A stretch of 64,000 bases of DNA from the NCBI GenBank assembly GCA_047602295.1, contig JASGHP010000001.1:5952001-6016000 (forward strand), given 5' to 3'. Position numbers and translations under genes: made by a program. Shown in pieces: positions 1 to 8,081 of the stretch; positions within the stretch are counted from its first letter, which is position 1, and each line of letters begins with the position of its first letter. This DNA comes from JACMLD01 sp047602295. Its GTDB lineage: Bacteria; Bacteroidota; Bacteroidia; Chitinophagales; Chitinophagaceae. Below the pieces are notes generated by a model. It ran no database searches and was not told the DNA's origin. It saw only the letters and a list, made by a program, of their open reading frames with translations.

Positions 1-265
1 CACGGCCAAGCTTTAGCATACTTTGCACATTCTTTCCAAAGAATGGCGCTTCAATAGCAAATAACTGCGGCTTATAAGAAAGTATGATTTTGCTGACTGT
101 TTTATGAATAATCTCTAATCTTTCATATACATCTTTTTGGCCGCCTAGTTTCAGCACATCCATCTCCAGCACTTTTACCGTATTTCCATTTATGGCAATT
201 AGTCCATAACCCATTACCACAGTGCCTGGGTCTATACCTAATATTATTTTGGATGCTGTATGCAA
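1..265 (-). CDS. ruvC: Crossover junction endodeoxyribonuclease RuvC (partial, N-terminal part)
   Basis: RuvC is the Holliday-junction resolvase that cuts branched DNA after RuvAB branch migration. The N-terminal 88 residues are visible and the rest lies beyond the left edge. The translation carries the family's opening strand ILGIDPGT with the first catalytic aspartate, followed by VMGYGLI, and further on the FAIEAPFFGKN segment with the second catalytic acidic residue. No ATG lies in frame upstream before a stop; the TTG at 263-265 gives a start (M-HTASKIILGIDPG) of the expected length. The divergent membrane-protein gene starts at 260 or 290, so the two 5' ends touch or overlap. ruvB is in the same window at 19865, so the ruv genes are dispersed, as is common in this phylum. 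Confidence 0.93.
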   Translation of the reverse strand, partial: MHTASKIILGIDPGTVVMGYGLIAINGNTVKVLEMDVLKLGGQKDVYERLEIIHKTVSKIILSYKPQLFAIEAPFFGKNVQSMLKLGR

Positions 266-289
266 AAAGGAACAGTTATTTTTGAAAAG

Positions 290-1282
290 ATGTTTATCAA
301 AAACAAAAATATCAAATTACTGCTCAATTACGGAATAGGCCCCATTTTATTCATCTGGTTTTCTTATGCTATTTACCAGCAGGTAAAAACCCAGCCACAT
401 TTAAAAGAAGCATTGTACAACCTGCGTCAATCCATTACCGGTATACAATCGTGGAAAATATTGCTGGCTTTGTTGCTGGTACCGGTTAACTGGGGTTTGG
501 AAGCAAGAAAATGGCAGGTATTGCTAAAGCCGGTTGAGAAGATTGGTTTTTTCAGTGCATTTAAAGCAGTGCTTGCCGGCCTGGCTTTTTCTATGAATAC
601 GCCTAATCGTATTGGAGAGTATGGCGGTCGTGTAATGTATGTGCAGGAAGGGCACAGATGGAAGGCATTCTCTCTTACAATAATTGGCAGCTTTAGCCAG
701 TTGATTATAACGCTTTCTATAGGCATTGGCGGATTGTTTTTTTTATTGTTGAACCCGCAAACTATTGCTGGCATAAGCTCGTACAGCATATGGATACGGG
801 TATTGCTATCCGGCACAGTATTAATAACTGTATCCCTTTTTGTGCTCTATTTTAAACTGGGAAAAATTATTGAATGGATGGAAAAAATGCCTAGGGCAAA
901 AAATTGGTTGCGACATATTGTGGTGATAGAAGAGCTGCCTGTTACAATTTTGTTAAGAACAATTAGTCTATCCTTTGCACGTTATATCATTTTTGTTTTT
1001 CAGTATATATTACTGTTACAATTGTTTAATGTAGGAGTGCCCGTTTGGCATTCCTTTTGGCTAATTAGCGTATTGTACCTGATACTTGCCATAACGCCCA
1101 CCATTGCCCTAGCAGAAGCAGGCATACGCGGCCAGGTAAGTCTTTTGTTGTTTACATTGATTAGTACCAATAAATTTGGGATAGTTGGTGCGGCTACCAG
1201 CATTTGGTTTATTAATTTAGTGATACCGGCTTTGGCAGGCAGCCTGTTTTTTATAAGCCTTAAAATATTTTCAGATAAATGA
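290..1282 (+). CDS. Flippase-like / lysylphosphatidylglycerol synthase TM-region family membrane protein
   Basis: Integral membrane protein of about 330 residues with roughly eight hydrophobic segments, of the UPF0104/YbhN-like family (the transmembrane domain also found in MprF). Characteristic features are the LEARKWQVLLKP segment after the second helix, the LAGLAFSMNTPNRIGEYGGR loop, and the late AEAGIRG motif. Relatives are suspected lipid translocases, but no substrate can be assigned here. The ATG at 290 (MFIKNKN) gives the usual N-terminus; an upstream ATG at 260 is possible but would overlap the ruvC start. It overlaps the following DUF3108 gene by four bases (ATGA), so the two are probably translationally coupled. 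Confidence 0.8.
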   Translation: MFIKNKNIKLLLNYGIGPILFIWFSYAIYQQVKTQPHLKEALYNLRQSITGIQSWKILLALLLVPVNWGLEARKWQVLLKPVEKIGFFSAFKAVLAGLAFSMNTPNRIGEYGGRVMYVQEGHRWKAFSLTIIGSFSQLIITLSIGIGGLFFLLLNPQTIAGISSYSIWIRVLLSGTVLITVSLFVLYFKLGKIIEWMEKMPRAKNWLRHIVVIEELPVTILLRTISLSFARYIIFVFQYILLLQLFNVGVPVWHSFWLISVLYLILAITPTIALAEAGIRGQVSLLLFTLISTNKFGIVGAATSIWFINLVIPALAGSLFFISLKIFSDK

Positions 1283-2067
1283 AGAGACCTCTGTTATTGT
1301 CCCTGCTATTGTTTGGTTGTTTTGCATTGAATGCAGACGACGATTTTTGCAGCATCAGGAATACGGCTTTCCAGGCTGGAGAGTCAAGCACCTATGTGGT
1401 GTATTATACACTGGGTGTTTATATTGCTGCGGGAGAAGCAAATTTTACAACCGTATTGGAACACCTGAATAATAAACCTGTCTATCATATCACCGGCACA
1501 GGCAAAACCTATAGCTTTTATGATAGCTTCTTCAGGGTGCGTGATAAATATGAAACCTTTACTGATACAACCACATTGCAACCGCAAAAATTTATACGCA
1601 ATGTAGATGAGGGCGGCTACAAGAAATACGAAAATGTGGTGTTTAATCAACAAACCAATACTGCTATTACTAACAATGGTGTCTTTAAAGTACCGAATTG
1701 TGTGCAGGATGTCTTAAGCGCTATTTTTTATGCACGCAATATAGACTTCAACAAATACAAAGTAGACGATAAGATACCTTTCACCATGTTTCTTGATAAT
1801 GAAAATTACAATCTCTATATCCGCTACATGGGCAAAGAAACCATTAAAACAAAATATGGCAAGTTCAGGGCCATTAAGTTTAAACCACTGCTGGTAAAGG
1901 GAACTATTTTTGAAGGTGGTGAAAAAATGGTAGTATGGGTGAGCGATGATGCCAACCATTTGCCTTTGCGTGTAGAAAGCCCTATTAGTGTTGGAAGCAT
2001 AAAAGTGGATATGATGAATTATAAAAACCTGCGCTATCCGTTGAGTTCGTTAATGAATGTTAGGTAG
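1279..2067 (+). CDS. DUF3108 domain-containing exported protein
   Basis: 262 residues beginning with a signal peptide (MKRPLLLSLLLFGCFALNA). The mature part matches the DUF3108 pattern: FQAGESSTYVVYYTLGVYIAAGEA near the start, an RDKYETFTDTTTLQPQKFIRNVDEGGY block in the middle, and the closing MVVWVSDDANHLPLRVESPI segment followed by a beta-strand that packs back on the sheet. The fold is related to lipoprotein-carrier-like half barrels, suggesting an envelope role, but the function is unknown. The start codon overlaps the stop of the upstream flippase-like gene, so the pair may serve one envelope lipid process; that is inference from coupling only. Confidence 0.82.
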   Translation: MKRPLLLSLLLFGCFALNADDDFCSIRNTAFQAGESSTYVVYYTLGVYIAAGEANFTTVLEHLNNKPVYHITGTGKTYSFYDSFFRVRDKYETFTDTTTLQPQKFIRNVDEGGYKKYENVVFNQQTNTAITNNGVFKVPNCVQDVLSAIFYARNIDFNKYKVDDKIPFTMFLDNENYNLYIRYMGKETIKTKYGKFRAIKFKPLLVKGTIFEGGEKMVVWVSDDANHLPLRVESPISVGSIKVDMMNYKNLRYPLSSLMNVR

Positions 2068-2408
2068 AGAAAGCTACAAGCGATTAGCTGCTAGCTGCAA
2101 GTTTTTGCACTTCCTAATTTATCAATTTCTAAATTTTAAGAAGCACAACAAAGTGTCCTTAGCAATTTTTAGCGATAATGGACTAAAGTGCTAACAGGTT
2201 TTTCAAACGCTTGCCTGAGAGTAAAATCCTCTCAGTATTTTCATCAAAATTCAGGAGTATCTTTTCTCAAAAAAACACCCTTTTTCTACTGACAAGATTT
2301 TCATTTTCAACCAGAAATACCCGGTAATGCGCTATCAATCTATAGATTAGAGCTTTCACTTATTGCATATATTAATTTCTCGCCTTATCTTACTACTCCA
2401 ATATTTTT
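2068..2408. other. Intergenic region with a degenerate word repeat and a small hairpin
   Basis: No gene is supported in these 341 bases. The first 40 bases (2072-2108) hold a degenerate direct repeat built on AGCTGCAAG/AGCTACAAG words, one of several such word-repeat tracts in the window. A perfect seven-base hairpin, CTGAGAG/CTCTCAG, occurs near 2213-2235 but lacks a following T-run, so I do not call it a terminator. The last 60 bases are AT-rich and probably carry the promoter of the following exported protein. Confidence 0.5.
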
Positions 2409-2846
2409 ATGAAAAAACTAATCTTCTGTTTACTGGCCATACCTTTTGCCGGAGGCAATGGGTTTAATTTATCAACTACAAACACCAAAGCCGTTGAAAT
2501 ACGTGCTGGCGATTGGCCGATAATTCTTGAACGATCGATTGATCGAACAGACACCAGTTATTCTCTTCAATTTCGTGATATGCAGGTATTAACGTCTCCC
2601 GTATTGGACACGTTATCATTTCCGGATTTATCTCAATTAAAATATTTTGAGAAAGCATTGACGGTTTTAAAAACCGGCAATGTAGGCGACCAGGCCAAGT
2701 TTAAAAATTACTCTATTACAAGAGCGAGTAAAAAAACCGAACCGGGTTCTTATATTCTAAGATTGAAATGGACACTAACAGATTTTAAACAACCTGAGGC
2801 AGACCTGATGATGAAGACTATCAGAGAATTAAAATTTACCCAATAA
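2409..2846 (+). CDS. Small exported protein, first of a tandem paralog pair
   Basis: 145-residue protein with a hydrophobic N-terminus (MKKLIFCLLAIPFAGG) resembling a signal peptide. I do not recognise a characterised family. It is clearly paralogous to the next gene: both start MKKLIF, then share [AL]xEIRxGxxWPIxLxR, DTxYxLQFRDxQ, LxFPxLxQLxYFxxALxxLKxG, GDxAKFKxY, and end with NFKQPEAD or DFKQPEAD. Spacing to the paralog is 68 bases. The conserved WPI and FRDQ motifs and the lack of cysteines outside the signal region suggest a small soluble periplasmic or surface domain. Function unknown. Confidence 0.72.
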   Translation: MKKLIFCLLAIPFAGGNGFNLSTTNTKAVEIRAGDWPIILERSIDRTDTSYSLQFRDMQVLTSPVLDTLSFPDLSQLKYFEKALTVLKTGNVGDQAKFKNYSITRASKKTEPGSYILRLKWTLTDFKQPEADLMMKTIRELKFTQ

Positions 2847-2914
2847 AAAATACTGACACTATTAGTTCTTATATCAACATCAATATCTTCTAAAACCCAC
2901 AATTCATTACCACA

Positions 2915-3355
2915 ATGAAAAAGCTTATCTTCTTATCACTGTTTTTACCAGTTGCATTTGCTTCTAAAGCACAATTTACCATCGTTAATAACTCTACCAT
3001 CAGCTTGCTGGAATTAAGGCAGGGTGAAGAATGGCCTATAAGTCTTCAAAGAGTTACTAAAGAATCTGATACCTGTTATGTATTGCAGTTCAGGGATCAG
3101 CAAAGTTCTAATTCAGAAATTGTTTCAGTGCTTAAATTCCCTAACCTTGGTCAGCTAAGGTATTTTCAACAGGGTTTACAGGCATTAAAGAAAGGAGCAA
3201 CCGGTGATGTAGCTAAGTTTAAAGACTATACCATTAAAAGGATTGATATGAATAAAGGCTCTATCGGTTATCTTTTAAGCCTGGGTATGGGTTCTGTTAC
3301 CAATTTCAAACAACCTGAGGCAGATAAAATTATTGCCGCTATAGCAACACTATAA
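2915..3355 (+). CDS. Small exported protein, second of a tandem paralog pair
   Basis: 146 residues with a better signal peptide than its neighbour (MKKLIFLSLFLPVAFASKAQ, cleavage likely after SKA). The body follows the same order of motifs as the upstream gene: ELRQGEEWPISLQRV, CYVLQFRDQQ, LKFPNLGQLRYFQQGLQALKKG, GDVAKFKDYTIKR, and a C-terminal NFKQPEADKIIAAIA. It is followed by a strong bidirectional terminator at 3372-3414, so the pair forms its own transcription unit. No known domain is recognised. Confidence 0.75.
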   Translation: MKKLIFLSLFLPVAFASKAQFTIVNNSTISLLELRQGEEWPISLQRVTKESDTCYVLQFRDQQSSNSEIVSVLKFPNLGQLRYFQQGLQALKKGATGDVAKFKDYTIKRIDMNKGSIGYLLSLGMGSVTNFKQPEADKIIAAIATL

Positions 3356-3371
3356 ATTTTTATTTCTCATT

Positions 3372-3414
3372 AAAAAGCGTTTGCCCTGTTAAAAAAATAA
3401 GGCAAACGCTTTTT
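3372..3414. terminator. Bidirectional Rho-independent terminator
   Basis: Perfect 14-base inverted repeat (AAAAAGCGTTTGCC and GGCAAACGCTTTTT) with a 15-base AT-rich loop. It sits between convergent genes ending at 3355 (+) and 3441 (-), and has T-runs after the stem on both strands. Confidence 0.88.
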
Positions 3415-3440
3415 AATTTTAAAGTGCAAATGCGGGGCTA

Positions 3441-4304
3441 TTAAATTTCACTCAGTTTAAAAGTATTGCCTTGCCTTATCCCTCTTTCTGTTTTTTGTAA
3501 AGTGCAGCATTCAATATTCGGGTCATGCTCAAAGTAAAGTATATACCCGTTTTCCAATGCCTGTTGTAAAAAAGATTTTTTTTCCCGCAGTGTAGTTAAA
3601 GGAAACATATCGTAACCCATTATATAAGGCAAAGGAATGTGGCTTGCAGAAGGCAGCAGATCTGCCATATAAGCAATTGTTTTCCCTTTATAATTGATTA
3701 CAGGAAGCATCATGGCTTCTGTATGGCCGCTTGCCAGCATTAGTTGTATATTGTCCGTAATACCAGATGCAAAAGGTTGTATGCGGGATGTATCATTGCC
3801 AACGGGTATAAATTGCAATTGCCCGCTTTCCTGAATGGGTAAAATATTTTCTTTCAAAAAAGAAGCTTTCTCTCTGTCATTGGGTTGGGTAGCCCATTTC
3901 CAATGACGTTCATTGCTCCAGTATACAGCGTTTTTAAAAGCAGGCACCATCTTCTCCCCCTCTCTCACAATAGCGCCGCCACAATGATCAAAATGAAGGT
4001 GTGTTAAAAAAACGTCGGTAATATCGTTGCTGCTGAAACCATGATTTGCCAGTGATTTCTCCAGCGTATCATCTCCATTCAAATAATAATGGCTGAAAAA
4101 TTTTGCATCCTGTTTGTTGCCATTACCTGTATCTACCAATATTAGCCTGTTGCCATCTTCTATTAAAAGACAACGCAAAGCCCAATTGCAAAGATTGTTT
4201 TCATCTGCGGGGTTTAGTTTGTTCCAGATTGACTTGGGCACCACGCCATACATAGCACCGCCATCCAGTTTAAAAAAACCTGTATCAATGGTGTAGAGTT
4301 GCAT
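3441..4304 (-). CDS. Metallo-beta-lactamase fold metallo-hydrolase
   Basis: 287-residue MBL-fold hydrolase. The metal motif HxHxDH is present as THLHFDHCGG about 110 residues in, with an upstream LIEDGNRLILVDTGNGN strand, and a later downstream aspartate (AYMADLLPS) and histidine (YILYFEHDP), as in the lactonase/AttM-like branch. Probable substrates are cyclic esters or similar small molecules, but this is not determined by sequence. There is no signal peptide, so it is cytoplasmic. It lies three bases after the stop of the MFS gene transcribed in the same direction, so the two are likely cotranscribed. Confidence 0.86.
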   Translation of the reverse strand: MQLYTIDTGFFKLDGGAMYGVVPKSIWNKLNPADENNLCNWALRCLLIEDGNRLILVDTGNGNKQDAKFFSHYYLNGDDTLEKSLANHGFSSNDITDVFLTHLHFDHCGGAIVREGEKMVPAFKNAVYWSNERHWKWATQPNDREKASFLKENILPIQESGQLQFIPVGNDTSRIQPFASGITDNIQLMLASGHTEAMMLPVINYKGKTIAYMADLLPSASHIPLPYIMGYDMFPLTTLREKKSFLQQALENGYILYFEHDPNIECCTLQKTERGIRQGNTFKLSEI

Positions 4305-4307
4305 AAA

Positions 4308-5585
4308 CTATTCTGATTTTTTTACTTTCTGTGCAGTAAGCAATAAAAAAATCAAACCTAATGCAAAAAAACCTACCAACACCAACAAAGATTTACGCAT
4401 AGAATGTGTGATGCCTTCTATAAATCCAAAACTAATCAACCCTATAACAATGGCCAGCTTTTCTGTAACATCGTAAAAACTAAAAAAAGATGCGGTATCT
4501 TTTGTCTCTGGCATAAACTTAGAATAAGAAGAACGACTCATAGATTGTATGCCGCCCATCACCAGACCAACCAGTGAGGCGAGGATATAAAACTGCATTT
4601 CTGTTTTCATGTAATAGCCGGCGCTGCAAATGCAAATCCATAGCAATACGGTTAAAATAAGCACTTTTACATTGCCAATGCGGTTAGACAATTTAGACAT
4701 GCCAATAGCGCCGATAATAGCTACCAGTTGTATAATAACAGCGGTGATGATTAGTTTGGTGTCTTCCAGTTTTAATTCTTTGATGCCAAAATCTATAGCT
4801 ACCAACATCACTGTTTGCACGCCCATGCTATAAAAAAAGAAAGCAGGCAGAAAGCGTTTCAATACAGGCAGGTGCACCAATTGATCCCAAACTTTTTTCA
4901 ATTCTAAAAACCCATTGGCCAGCACATGTGTTTTTAAATCTCTCTCAGATTTGCTGCTTATTGGCAATACATTAAAAGTGATTTGCGCAAAGCCTACCCA
5001 CCATATACCTACCAGCAGGAATGTAAGCTTTAAAGGCGTTGCACTATTCGGCATCATTAATACCAATGCAAATCCAATCATCTGCATCAATACACTGCCG
5101 ATATAACCAAAAGAATAACCTTTGGCGCTTACCCTGTCCATATCTTTTTCCGCAGCTATTTCGGGCAAATAAGAATTATAAAACACCTGGCTGCCATAAA
5201 AACCAATGCCTGCAAACATGAGGCATAACAAGCCGAGGTTTACATTGCTTTTATCAAAAAAATACAGCAGGGAACAACTTAATGCACCCATATAACAGAA
5301 GAAGCGCATAAAATTTTTCTTATTGCCTTTATAATCTGCTATAGAAGATAAGATAGGAGAAAGAAAAGCAATAACCAGGAAACCAGTGGCCATTACATAA
5401 TCCTTCAATTCTGTATTTACATATGTGCGGCCAAACAAATGGATACCATTCGGAAAATTATCCAGCGATGTGACTACCGCATAATAAGCAGGAAAAAAAG
5501 TAGTAGTAATAACCAGGTTGTACACTGAGTTTGCCCAGTCGAACATTGCCCAGCCGTTGATGACTTTTTTGGATGCAGTTTGCAT
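4308..5585 (-). CDS. MFS transporter, UMF1 (Atg22-like) family
   Basis: 425 residues with about 12 transmembrane helices. The N-terminus INGWAMFDWANSVYNLVITTTFFPAYY is diagnostic of the UMF1/Atg22-like MFS family, as are SPILSSIADYKGNKK (loop 2-3) and GFYGSQVFYNSYLPEIA. Atg22 in fungi exports amino acids from the vacuole; bacterial relatives are mostly uncharacterised exporters. The gene is immediately upstream of the MBL-fold hydrolase. Its whole 5' flank (5586-5717) is a word-repeat element shared with the atp operon, leaving little room for a conventional promoter. Confidence 0.86.
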   Translation of the reverse strand: MQTASKKVINGWAMFDWANSVYNLVITTTFFPAYYAVVTSLDNFPNGIHLFGRTYVNTELKDYVMATGFLVIAFLSPILSSIADYKGNKKNFMRFFCYMGALSCSLLYFFDKSNVNLGLLCLMFAGIGFYGSQVFYNSYLPEIAAEKDMDRVSAKGYSFGYIGSVLMQMIGFALVLMMPNSATPLKLTFLLVGIWWVGFAQITFNVLPISSKSERDLKTHVLANGFLELKKVWDQLVHLPVLKRFLPAFFFYSMGVQTVMLVAIDFGIKELKLEDTKLIITAVIIQLVAIIGAIGMSKLSNRIGNVKVLILTVLLWICICSAGYYMKTEMQFYILASLVGLVMGGIQSMSRSSYSKFMPETKDTASFFSFYDVTEKLAIVIGLISFGFIEGITHSMRKSLLVLVGFFALGLIFLLLTAQKVKKSE

Positions 5586-5591
5586 AAGAAG

Positions 5592-5720
5592 AAAATGTGG
5601 TGAATGTGATAATGTGGTAAATGTGAAAATTCTTCCAATCGCTTTCGCAGTTACATTTGTGAAGCCGGATTATGGCATAAGCCATTTTCACATTCATCAC
5701 ATTTCCACACTTTCACATTA
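5592..5720. repeat. Degenerate inverted word repeat (GTGAAAATGTG / CACATTTCACA family)
   Basis: The gap between the MFS gene and uppP consists almost entirely of this tract. The left arm repeats AATGTGGTGAATGTGATAA-type words (5592-5632) and the right arm the complementary CATTTTCACATTCATCACA words (5682-5720), so it could fold into a long imperfect hairpin. The sequence AATGTGAAAATTCTTC recurs in the atpF-atpH gap (58803-58884), showing that the element is dispersed. The uppP stop codon is formed at its right boundary. Confidence 0.75.
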
Positions 5721-6599
5721 TTTAATAATTCCCTGGTAAATAAGAATGAGAACTACTATGCCCAGTGCTATGCGGTAATAACCAAATAATTTAAACCCGT
5801 GCTTTTGTACATAGCCAATAAAAAATTTAATAGCCAATAAAGCCACAATAAACGAAATAATACAGCCTACTGATAAGCTCACTATGTTTTGATGCGTAAA
5901 TAAAGTATTTAAATTACTGCTGCTAAAAACATCGTGCATATGTACTTTAACAGTTGCAGCCTGTTCTTCACTTATATTATTTACCTGTAAATAATTGGAC
6001 TTACAGGCATCATAAAAGCTTTTTATACTTGCGGCAAGCATGGTAGGCACTGCCAGAAAAAAGGAAAATTCTGCAGCAGTATTTCTGTCCAAACGTTGGC
6101 TAAGACCACCAATAATAGTAGCGGCACTACGGCTAAGTCCCGGAAAAATAACTGACAATACCTGGAAGCAACCAACCACAAAAGATTTCTTATAACTTAT
6201 TTGCGAATCGTCAAATACCACCGGATTTTTAAAGAAGTTATCAATGAACAAGAGCACAATACCACCAGCTATCATTACACAGGCTATAAAAGTGATATTG
6301 CCCAATGCTGCGTCTATATATTTTTTGAACAACGCACCAAAAATAACAGCAGGTATCAAAGCTATCACCAGCTTTATGTAAAAACTGATGTGCTTAAAAT
6401 TCAAAAACTTTTTCCAGTATAATACCACCACAGAAAGAATAGCTGCCAGTTGTATTACCACTTCAAACATTTCGCGGAACGCAGATTCACTTTCACCAAT
6501 TAAAGGATTAGCGAACTTCATATGCGCCGTAGACGAAATAGGCAAAAATTCTGTGAGGCCCTCAATAATGGCTATAATAATAGCATGGATAGTACTCAT
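5718..6599 (-). CDS. uppP: Undecaprenyl-diphosphate phosphatase
   Basis: Dephosphorylates undecaprenyl pyrophosphate to regenerate the lipid carrier for peptidoglycan and other polymers; also known as BacA because overexpression gives bacitracin resistance. Both signature motifs are visible: EGLTEFLPISSTAHM near residue 15 and PGLSRSAATIIGGL in the middle, with about eight membrane helices. At 293 residues it is slightly longer than the typical 265-280 because of an extra loop around residues 205-235 (NNISEEQAATVKVHMHDV). DUF3098 and ftsX genes lie upstream on the same strand, an arrangement often seen in this phylum. Confidence 0.95.
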   Translation of the reverse strand: MSTIHAIIIAIIEGLTEFLPISSTAHMKFANPLIGESESAFREMFEVVIQLAAILSVVVLYWKKFLNFKHISFYIKLVIALIPAVIFGALFKKYIDAALGNITFIACVMIAGGIVLLFIDNFFKNPVVFDDSQISYKKSFVVGCFQVLSVIFPGLSRSAATIIGGLSQRLDRNTAAEFSFFLAVPTMLAASIKSFYDACKSNYLQVNNISEEQAATVKVHMHDVFSSSNLNTLFTHQNIVSLSVGCIISFIVALLAIKFFIGYVQKHGFKLFGYYRIALGIVVLILIYQGIIK

Positions 6600-6641
6600 A
6601 AACTAAGTCTGGTTTTTTATGGATTTATCACAACATATATA

Positions 6642-6671
6642 AAAAAGGCGATGATCTCTCATCGCCAAAAA
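6642..6671 (-). terminator. Rho-independent terminator after the DUF3098 gene
   Basis: Stem GGCGATGA/TCATCGCC with a four-base loop at 6647-6666. Read on the minus strand it is followed by TTTTTT. It lies between the DUF3098 stop and the uppP start, so uppP probably has its own promoter or relies on read-through. Confidence 0.75.
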
Positions 6672-6692
6672 TATTTAATACAAATGCCTTGC

Positions 6693-6953
6693 TTAGGCAG
6701 TTGTTTTAGGTTTCTTGAAAATAGCCACAATTTCCAACCCCAGGCCAATAATAATCACCAGCGGGGCAATGGTAATGCGGGTAGTGCTATAAACTTCCTT
6801 CTGATCAAACACTGCGGGATTAGTGCTTTTGCCGCCAGACATCAGCAACATTCCTAGAGCTATTACCACAATACCGGCAATCATCCATACAAAATTTTCC
6901 CTTGCAAAAAGCGGGGCAGATGTCTTAACTGAAACTTGTTTTTTTTCGCTCAT
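6693..6953 (-). CDS. DUF3098 family small membrane protein
   Basis: 86 residues with two transmembrane helices: FVWMIAGIVVIALGMLLMSGG and ITIAPLVIIIGLGLEIVAIF, separated by a short loop containing the conserved FDQKEVYSTTRI. This matches DUF3098, a Bacteroidota family found between ftsX and uppP. Function unknown; its constant association with ftsX suggests a cell-envelope or division role. It ends with a short basic KKPKTT tail. Confidence 0.85.
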   Translation of the reverse strand: MSEKKQVSVKTSAPLFARENFVWMIAGIVVIALGMLLMSGGKSTNPAVFDQKEVYSTTRITIAPLVIIIGLGLEIVAIFKKPKTTA

Positions 6954-7067
6954 AATCTTGTATTGAGAGGTGCAATATAGGAATTTTTGATGGTGAAAGT
7001 GAGGTTAAAGGCTTTAGGTATATGGTATAAAGTCATCCATTTCAAAATTACTCATGTTGAATAAATC

Positions 7068-7130
7068 GCTTCTTCTTCCTTATACCTTAGCCCCTTTACC
7101 TTCTACCTTACTTACCACTTACAACTTAAT
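7068..7130. repeat. Degenerate word repeat between ftsX and the DUF3098 gene
   Basis: Pyrimidine-rich tract made of loosely repeated ACCTTATACCTT, CCTTTACCTTCTACCTTACTT and ACCACTTACAACTT words, directly abutting the ftsX stop codon at 7126. It belongs to the same general class of short degenerate tandem words that recur in other gaps of the window. Confidence 0.5.
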
Positions 7131-8001
7131 AAAGGTCGTCCAGCTTCATTTTCAGGTATTTAATAACGCTGCGGTGGGTGCTCACAAAAGAAATAACCAC
7201 GCCCAGCAATATGATGGAAAGGAAGAGGAATGATAACAGTGTATAGTCGCGCAGGGCACGTATCTCCGGCAGCCATTTCTCCGCAAAAAATATAACACCA
7301 ATAATAACTGCCACCGCTATCAGGCCGCTAATGGCGCCATTAATAATGGCACGGGTGTTCATTGGCTTGGCTATAAAGCTGCGGGTAGCGCCTACCATCT
7401 GCATGGTTTTAATTAAAAACCTGTTGCTAAACATGGCCAGCTTAATGGTATTGTCTATCAACACAATTACAAGTATGGAGATAACAACCGCTACTACCAG
7501 TAAAATGATGCTGATTTTGCGGATGATATTATTAAGGCTGCTTACCAGCGATTGCGGATACTGCACATCGCTTACGGCTATATTCTGCACCAGGTCTGCC
7601 TGCATTTTCTGCATAGAGTCAATCACAGCATAATCGCTCTTTACTTTAAAGTTTACACTGGCAGGCAGCGGATTATTTTGCAAAACGCCCACCCAGTCTT
7701 TATTGCCATCTTCCAGGTATTTCTGGCGGGCTAGTTCCTTGCTTACGTATTCAGAAGATTTTACGTAAGGCTGGCTATTAATATAGTTAACCAATGCTGC
7801 GCTGTCTTTGGCAGAAACATTCTCACGCACATAAACACGCACCTCCACATTTTCTTTAAAATACTGACCCAGTTTATTGGCATTAATCACCAGCCAACCC
7901 AGCACACCCAGCATAATTAAAATGACGGATACGCCTAAAATGGCCATAAAATAAGAAGGTTGCGAACGTTTACTGGACGACGATTTGCCAACTTGCGTCA
8001 T
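7126..8001 (-). CDS. ftsX: Cell division protein FtsX (ABC transporter permease)
   Basis: 291 residues, the usual size for FtsX, the membrane partner of the FtsE ATPase that activates periplasmic peptidoglycan hydrolases during division. Topology fits: a cytoplasmic N-terminus (SSSKRSQPSYFMAILGVSVILIMLGVLGWLV), a periplasmic extracellular domain with NVEVRVYVRENVSAKDSAALVNYINSQPYVKSSEYVSKELA, then three C-terminal helices with the conserved ALIDNTIKLAMFSNRFLIKTMQMVGATRSFI-type loop that contacts FtsE. No ftsE lies adjacent, which is usual in Bacteroidota. Downstream are the DUF3098 gene and uppP. Confidence 0.93.
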   Translation of the reverse strand: MTQVGKSSSSKRSQPSYFMAILGVSVILIMLGVLGWLVINANKLGQYFKENVEVRVYVRENVSAKDSAALVNYINSQPYVKSSEYVSKELARQKYLEDGNKDWVGVLQNNPLPASVNFKVKSDYAVIDSMQKMQADLVQNIAVSDVQYPQSLVSSLNNIIRKISIILLVVAVVISILVIVLIDNTIKLAMFSNRFLIKTMQMVGATRSFIAKPMNTRAIINGAISGLIAVAVIIGVIFFAEKWLPEIRALRDYTLLSFLFLSIILLGVVISFVSTHRSVIKYLKMKLDDLY

Positions 8002-8073
8002 AAAGTATCAATTTAATGGGGTCTGTATAACTTTAGTAAGGGGCAAAAATAGCGGATTCTGAAGCACAATTGT

Positions 8074-8081
8074 TATTTTTG
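8074..8081 (+). promoter_or_regulatory. Candidate -7 promoter box for the leuS leader
   Basis: TATTTTTG matches the Bacteroidota -7 consensus TAnnTTTG and is 328 bases before the leuS ATG. No convincing TTTG -33 box is seen at the right distance. If used, it gives leuS an untranslated leader of roughly 315 bases. Confidence 0.35.

Noticed and set aside
2213..2235. Terminator after the DUF3108 gene
   Set aside because: The seven-base hairpin lacks a T-run and is about 145 bases from the stop codon.
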